Part shown: piece after piece, positions 29,632-33,162 of the stretch
Layout: each line of letters begins with the position of its first letter
Position numbering within the stretch: the first letter of the stretch is position 1
NCBI GenBank assembly: GCA_947625425.1
Contig: CANQOH010000012.1
Location: 1 to 33,162, forward strand
Length of the DNA stretch: 33,162 nt
Source: an uncultured Bacilli bacterium
Lineage (GTDB): Bacteria; Bacillota_I; Bacilli_A; RF39; UBA660
Direction: 5' to 3'
Notes under the pieces: model-generated
The model's input: only the letters and a program-made list of their open reading frames with translations
What the model was told of the DNA's origin: nothing
The model's database searches: none
Made by a program: the position numbers and the translations under genes

Positions 29632-29658
29632 AAAGTAAGTTAAATACTTACTTTTTTT
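29632..29658 (+). terminator. Rho-independent terminator after the LysM amidase
   Basis: AAAGTAAGT (29632-29640) pairs with ACTTACTTT (29646-29654), loop TAAAT, followed by T. Confidence 0.87.
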
Positions 29659-29698
29659 AATAAATGTAAAATGTTTTTAACTTTTTGTTAAAAAGGTA

Positions 29699-29727
29699 TT
29701 GACTTTTTCTTGTGATATTAATATAAT
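29699..29727 (+). promoter_or_regulatory. Upstream promoter (P1) of the NAD salvage operon
   Basis: TTGACT (29699-29704), 17 bp, TATAAT (29722-29727). A TGATATTAA half-site (29713-29721) lies in the spacer next to the -10. The distance to the gene at 29847 (about 115 bp) leaves room for a second promoter. Confidence 0.7.
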
Positions 29728-29759
29728 GTTAATAACAGAAGCAAAAACTGTTTAAATTT

Positions 29760-29819
29760 TTAATATATGATATTAACAAAATGATAATAACTTTGTTATA
29801 ATATCTGATATTAACAAAA
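29760..29819 (+). promoter_or_regulatory. Paired operators TTAATAT-NTG-ATATTAA in the pncA promoter
   Basis: Copy 1 is a perfect palindrome, TTAATAT-ATG-ATATTAA (29760-29776). Copy 2 is TAATAT-CTG-ATATTA (29799-29813). Both are followed by ACAAAA/CAAAA, so TGATATTAACAAAA occurs twice (29768-29781 and 29806-29819). Centres are 38 bp apart. Copy 2 overlaps the -10 of P2. The motif differs from the pnuC operator and from what I recall of NiaR sites. Confidence 0.65.
29773..29802 (+). promoter_or_regulatory. Downstream promoter (P2) of the NAD salvage operon
   Basis: TTAACA (29773-29778), 18 bp, TATAAT (29797-29802). Its -35 is within operator copy 1 and its -10 touches copy 2. Confidence 0.55.
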
Positions 29820-29846
29820 AGTAAAAAAGAAAAGGAAATGAGAAAA

Positions 29847-30449
29847 ATGAATAAGAAAAAAGAAATTAGTGAAATGAATGAAGCAGTATTTTTAATCGAT
29901 ATGAATGTAGGTTTTTGTGAGGAAGGAAAGTTAGCAGATCCAACTATTAAACATATTGTACCTAATATTATTCCAATTATTAGAACAACTTTAGAAAAAG
30001 GTGAAGGTTTCTTTGTTGTAAATGATTGTCATACTAAAGATAGTGTGGAACTTAAAAGATATCCTGAACATTGTATGGGAGATAATGAATCTAGAACAAT
30101 TAAAGAATTAGCTATTTATGAAGAATATGCAAGCAAAACTTTTTTAAAAAATTCAACTTGTGCTTTATTTGCCCCAGGGATGATGGAAATGCTTATGGAT
30201 ATGGGTGAACTTAAAAGAGTAGTTATTGTAGGTTGTTGTACTGATATATGTATTCAAAACTTTGCAATAGCTTTAAGAAACTTCTTTGATGAAATGAATA
30301 TGGATGTCGATATTATCGTACCTAAAGATGCGGTAGAAACTTATGATATACCAAATGTTCATGAGAGAAAGCCAAATAATGAAAGAGCTTATACAGTAAT
30401 GGAAAATACAGGAATTAAATTAGTTAAAACAATGAGTGAGGAGAATTAA
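29847..30449 (+). CDS. pncA: Nicotinamidase (isochorismatase-family cysteine hydrolase)
   Basis: 200 aa from ATG 29847 (AAAGGA 10 nt upstream; the ATG at 29838 is only 1-2 nt from that site). The triad is Asp18 (LIDMNVGF), Lys101 (TFLKNST) and Cys135 (CCTDICIQ). Metal-ligand positions Asp60, His62 and His75 (NDCHTKD, YPEHCMG) follow the PncA pattern. The enzyme deamidates nicotinamide to nicotinate in the cytoplasm, the first step of salvage. It is followed 3 bp later by the nicotinate phosphoribosyltransferase gene, which makes this assignment firm over other isochorismatase relatives. Confidence 0.9.
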   Translation: MNKKKEISEMNEAVFLIDMNVGFCEEGKLADPTIKHIVPNIIPIIRTTLEKGEGFFVVNDCHTKDSVELKRYPEHCMGDNESRTIKELAIYEEYASKTFLKNSTCALFAPGMMEMLMDMGELKRVVIVGCCTDICIQNFAIALRNFFDEMNMDVDIIVPKDAVETYDIPNVHERKPNNERAYTVMENTGIKLVKTMSEEN

Positions 30450-30452
30450 AAT

Positions 30453-31922
30453 ATGAGAAATTTAACAATGATGACTGACTTATATGAACTTACAATGAGT
30501 CAAGTATATTTTAGTAAAGGTAAAGATAAGGAAGAAGCAGTATTTGATGCTTTCTTTAGAAAGAATCCTTTTGATAAAGGATACGGTGTTATGGGTGGTG
30601 TTAAAGAGATAATTGATTATATTAAGAATTTTCGTTTTAATGATGATGATATTGATTATCTTAGAGGTACTGGTTTATTTAATGAAGAATTTTTAAATTA
30701 TTTAAGAAGTATTAAGTTTACTGGTAGTATTTATGCGGTACCTGATGGAACCCCAGTATTTGCTAATGAACCAATCGTTACAGTTAAAGCACCAATTATT
30801 GAAGCCCAAATTATTGAAACAATATTACTTAGTTATTTAAATGCAGGTATTTGTTATACAACAGCTGCTAAAAGAGTAGTTGAAGCTGCTGGTAAGATTC
30901 CTATTAGTGAGTTTGGAGCACGTCGTGCTTTAGGACCAGAAACAGCAGTTTTAGCAAGTTCATATGCGATAGTTGGTGGTTGTGCAGCAACATCTAATGT
31001 TTTAGCTGGTCAAGAAAAAGATATACCAATATCTGGAACATTTGCGCATAGTTATGTAACTTCTTTTTCAACTGAGTATGATGCATTTATTGCTTATGCA
31101 GATATTTATCCTGATAATTGTACTTTACTAGTTGATACTTATGATGTTTTAAAAAGTGGTGTTCCTAATGCCATTAAGACTGCACAATATTTAAGAAGTA
31201 AAGGTCATGAATTAAAAGCAATTAGAATTGATTCAGGTGATTTAGCTTATCTATCTAAAGAAACAAGAAGAATGTTTGATGAAGCAGGATTCCCTAATGT
31301 TAAAATATGCGTTTCTAATGGACTTACTGAAAGAACAATTCGTTCATTAAAAGAACAAGAAGCCCCAATTGATTTAATTGGTTTAGGTGATAATATTGTC
31401 TTACCTGATAAAGCAAGAGTAGGTTGTGTATATAAACTCGGAGCTATGAATATTAATGGCGAATATGTATCTAAGATTAAAGCTAGTAATGATGAAGCTA
31501 AAGCAATTACTCCTGGTTATAAAAGAGTATATAGATTTTATGATGATAAAACTGGTTATGCTTTAGGAGATGTAGTAGCACTTTATGATGAAAATATACC
31601 TCGAGATAAATTTACTTTAATTGATCCTAGTAATGAAACTAATACTTTAACAATTAAGAATTATCGTATTAGAGAATTACAAGTACCAATTTTTGAATAT
31701 GGTGAATTAGTTTATGATGATCCAGATATTAGAACTAAGAGAGATTATTGTACTAAAGAAATGGATACATTATATCCAGAAGTTAAAAGAGAAGAAAATC
31801 CACATGGATATTATGTTGATTTAACAAGAAAATTACTTAATTTAAAAAGAGAGTTAATTAGAGAAGCTAAAAGCCAACAAGTAGAATATGATATTGATGT
31901 TAAATTAGTTAAAGATTTATAA
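30453..31922 (+). CDS. pncB: Nicotinate phosphoribosyltransferase
   Basis: 489 aa. MMTDLYELTMSQVYF at the N-terminus, FDAFFRKNPFDKGYGVMGG, FGARRALGPE, GTFAHSYVTSF (with the His that is phosphorylated in this family) and IRIDSGDLAYLSKE are NAPRT signatures; the length is typical. It joins nicotinate and PRPP to nicotinate mononucleotide, using ATP. GAGGAG precedes the ATG. It is the second gene of a four-gene operon with pncA, a Nudix hydrolase and nadE. A nadD gene for the step between NaMN and NaAD is not in the window. Confidence 0.97.
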   Translation: MRNLTMMTDLYELTMSQVYFSKGKDKEEAVFDAFFRKNPFDKGYGVMGGVKEIIDYIKNFRFNDDDIDYLRGTGLFNEEFLNYLRSIKFTGSIYAVPDGTPVFANEPIVTVKAPIIEAQIIETILLSYLNAGICYTTAAKRVVEAAGKIPISEFGARRALGPETAVLASSYAIVGGCAATSNVLAGQEKDIPISGTFAHSYVTSFSTEYDAFIAYADIYPDNCTLLVDTYDVLKSGVPNAIKTAQYLRSKGHELKAIRIDSGDLAYLSKETRRMFDEAGFPNVKICVSNGLTERTIRSLKEQEAPIDLIGLGDNIVLPDKARVGCVYKLGAMNINGEYVSKIKASNDEAKAITPGYKRVYRFYDDKTGYALGDVVALYDENIPRDKFTLIDPSNETNTLTIKNYRIRELQVPIFEYGELVYDDPDIRTKRDYCTKEMDTLYPEVKREENPHGYYVDLTRKLLNLKRELIREAKSQQVEYDIDVKLVKDL

Positions 31923-31946
31923 TAAAGCTAGAAATGAGTGATAATA

Positions 31947-32561
31947 ATGGATAGTATAACTTTAAAGAAGATGAAAGAAACAGTTGAAAAATTAAAGGTT
32001 GCTAAAAGTGAGTTAGTATCTTCTTATGAAGAAGGATATATTGGTAAAAAAGTTTATCGTGTTACTTTAGCGGATGGCTCTTCAAGAATGTTTGAACAGA
32101 TTACGAAGAATAAACGTAATGGTGATGCGGTAATTATTTTACCAATTACTACTGATGGGAACTTTGTAATGATTTTAGAATCAAGACCTAATACCGAAGA
32201 AAATGTTGTAGCAGAGTTCCCAGCAGGTATGGTTGATCCTGGCGAAGAACCAATAGTTTCCGCAAAAAGAGAATTACTTGAAGAAACTGGATATGAAGCA
32301 GAAGAGTTATATGAGTTAGAATGCCATTATCAAGATCAAGGTTGTAGTAAAGCTAAGATAAGAATCTTTGTAGCTAAAGGTTGTAAAAAGGTCCAAGAGC
32401 AAAGAATAGAAGATTCTGAAAAAATAGAATGTTTTGAAATGACTTATGATGAGATATTAAAGTTGTTAAGAGGTGAATCTGAAGTACCAGCTGAGATTTT
32501 AGATTCAGGTAGTAAGTTAGCTATTATGACTTATACCTTAAAAAAGAAGGGAATACTATGA
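31947..32561 (+). CDS. nudF: ADP-ribose pyrophosphatase (Nudix)
   Basis: 204 aa from ATG 31947, after GAGTGA; the in-frame GTG at 31938 is within that site. The Nudix box is complete: GMVDPGEEPIVSAKRELLEE then TGY, matching GX5EX7REUXEEXGU, with MILESRPNTEENVVAEFPAG before it as in ADP-ribose pyrophosphatases. It splits ADP-ribose to AMP and ribose 5-phosphate, removing a product of NAD breakdown that would otherwise act as the NrtR ligand. The TGA stop overlaps the nadE start (ATGA), so the two are coupled. Confidence 0.92.
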   Translation: MDSITLKKMKETVEKLKVAKSELVSSYEEGYIGKKVYRVTLADGSSRMFEQITKNKRNGDAVIILPITTDGNFVMILESRPNTEENVVAEFPAGMVDPGEEPIVSAKRELLEETGYEAEELYELECHYQDQGCSKAKIRIFVAKGCKKVQEQRIEDSEKIECFEMTYDEILKLLRGESEVPAEILDSGSKLAIMTYTLKKKGIL

Positions 32562-33162
32562 ATAAGAAATATGGATATGTAAGAGTAGCAGCATTAGTTC
32601 CAGAACTTAAAGTTGCTAATGTTGAATATAATACAAATGAAATTATTAAAGAAATAAATGTTTTAAATAAGGAAGGAGTTCAAATAGTTACTTTTCCAGA
32701 ATTATGTATTACAGGCTATACTTGTGCTGATTTATTTAGTCAAGATGTATTAATTAATAAAGCTTTAGATGGTTTAAAGAAAATATTAGATGAAACTAGT
32801 AAATTAGATATTATAAGTATTTTAGGGGTACCTATTGTTTGTGATAATCAGTTATTTAACTGTGGGGTAGTAATTAATAAAGGTGAAGTATTAGGAATTG
32901 TTCCTAAGACTTATATACCTAATTATGGCGAATTCTATGAAAAAAGATGGTTTAGTACAAGTAATACTTTAAGAAGTAAAAGTATTAAATTATTTGGTAA
33001 GGATATTCCAATTGGAACTGATTTAGTATTTAGTGATGTAGAAGATAAAAAGTTTACTTTTGGCATAGAAGTATGTGAAGATTTGTGGAGTCCTAAAGCT
33101 CCTAGTGTGGAAGCTGCTTTAAATGGAGCGACAATGATCTTTAATTTATCAGCTAGTAATGA
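32558..33162 (+). CDS. nadE: Glutamine-dependent NAD+ synthetase, N-terminal part (partial)
   Basis: 201 codons to the window edge. The visible part is the nitrilase-type glutaminase domain with catalytic Glu48 (FPELCITGY), Lys117 (VPKTYIPNY) and Cys173 (GIEVCEDLW). KRWFSTSN and NFN-LSASN also fit the family. The enzyme takes ammonia from glutamine to turn nicotinate adenine dinucleotide into NAD+; the synthetase domain lies beyond the edge. AAGAAGGGA precedes the ATG. It completes the Preiss-Handler salvage operon apart from nadD. Confidence 0.95.
   Translation, partial: MNKKYGYVRVAALVPELKVANVEYNTNEIIKEINVLNKEGVQIVTFPELCITGYTCADLFSQDVLINKALDGLKKILDETSKLDIISILGVPIVCDNQLFNCGVVINKGEVLGIVPKTYIPNYGEFYEKRWFSTSNTLRSKSIKLFGKDIPIGTDLVFSDVEDKKFTFGIEVCEDLWSPKAPSVEAALNGATMIFNLSASN

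Noticed and set aside
29701..29820. NiaR-type operator for the NAD operon
   Set aside because: The palindromes are pure A+T/TG motifs and do not resemble NiaR sites as I know them; left as an unassigned operator.
1..33162. CRISPR arrays, tRNA or rRNA genes, insertion sequences, riboswitches
   Set aside because: No regularly spaced repeats, tRNA-like cloverleaf, transposase or riboswitch core was recognised by eye; a profile search would be decisive.

Overview
This is an A+T-rich chromosomal stretch from a low-GC Gram-positive bacterium (Bacillota). Short Shine-Dalgarno-led genes, sigma-A-type promoters (often TGnTATAAT), sortase signals, LysM and peptidoglycan amidases and an rpsI-cwlD neighbourhood all fit a walled Bacilli- or Erysipelotrichia-like, probably gut-associated, uncultured lineage. 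That placement is inference. TGA is used as a stop (genes ending at 25344 and 32561), so this is not the Mycoplasma code. No rRNA, tRNA, CRISPR array or insertion sequence was seen, and no gene-free stretch exceeds 300 bases.

Layout. 1-4565: the rpsI end, a membrane-anchored protein, an LPLTG wall protein, an InlB-repeat surface protein and a CwlD-like amidase. 4576-9119: a zinc phospholipase C-like gene (minus strand), an Abi_2/HEPN gene with an HtrA protease, and rimO. 9179-14508: seven genes with WXG100/LXG-like features. Two are large modular peptidoglycan hydrolases (SleB-type; tail-lysozyme-type), four are small WXG100-like proteins and one is a WXG-NlpC/P60 hydrolase. All seven lack Sec signal peptides and look like type VII secretion substrates, but no secretion ATPase is present here. 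14578-16134: an LRR plus catalytically dead transglutaminase-like protein.

16158-20905: a tightly packed operon of pnuC, a nucleoside deoxyribosyltransferase-like gene, a radical SAM gene, a CYTH-P-loop kinase fusion, a small zinc-PLC-like gene, an NrtR-like regulator and rdgB. It lies behind a promoter carrying two copies of the operator TATGGTA-N5-TACTATA. 20937-22510: a divergent NPTTG surface protein and class B sortase pair. 22590-24341: an AbiE toxin-antitoxin pair and a convergent XRE regulator.

24441-27690: an accessory region of three small membrane proteins and a DUF6273-like lipoprotein. It has duplicated leaders and two promoters whose -35/-10 spacers are TA repeats of different length (17 versus 23 bp). 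27697-28327: a truncated, frameshifted COG2865 remnant ending in a tandem GC(T/C)(G/A)C-T5 repeat. 28429-29631: a leaderless amidase with four LysM domains. 29699-33162: the NAD salvage operon pncA-pncB-nudF-nadE (nadE runs off the window), behind two further palindromic operators.

The strongest leads are the T7SS-like hydrolase island, the PnuC/NrtR operon with a candidate nicotinamide riboside kinase, the two paired-operator promoters, and the TA-tract promoters that may be phase variable.
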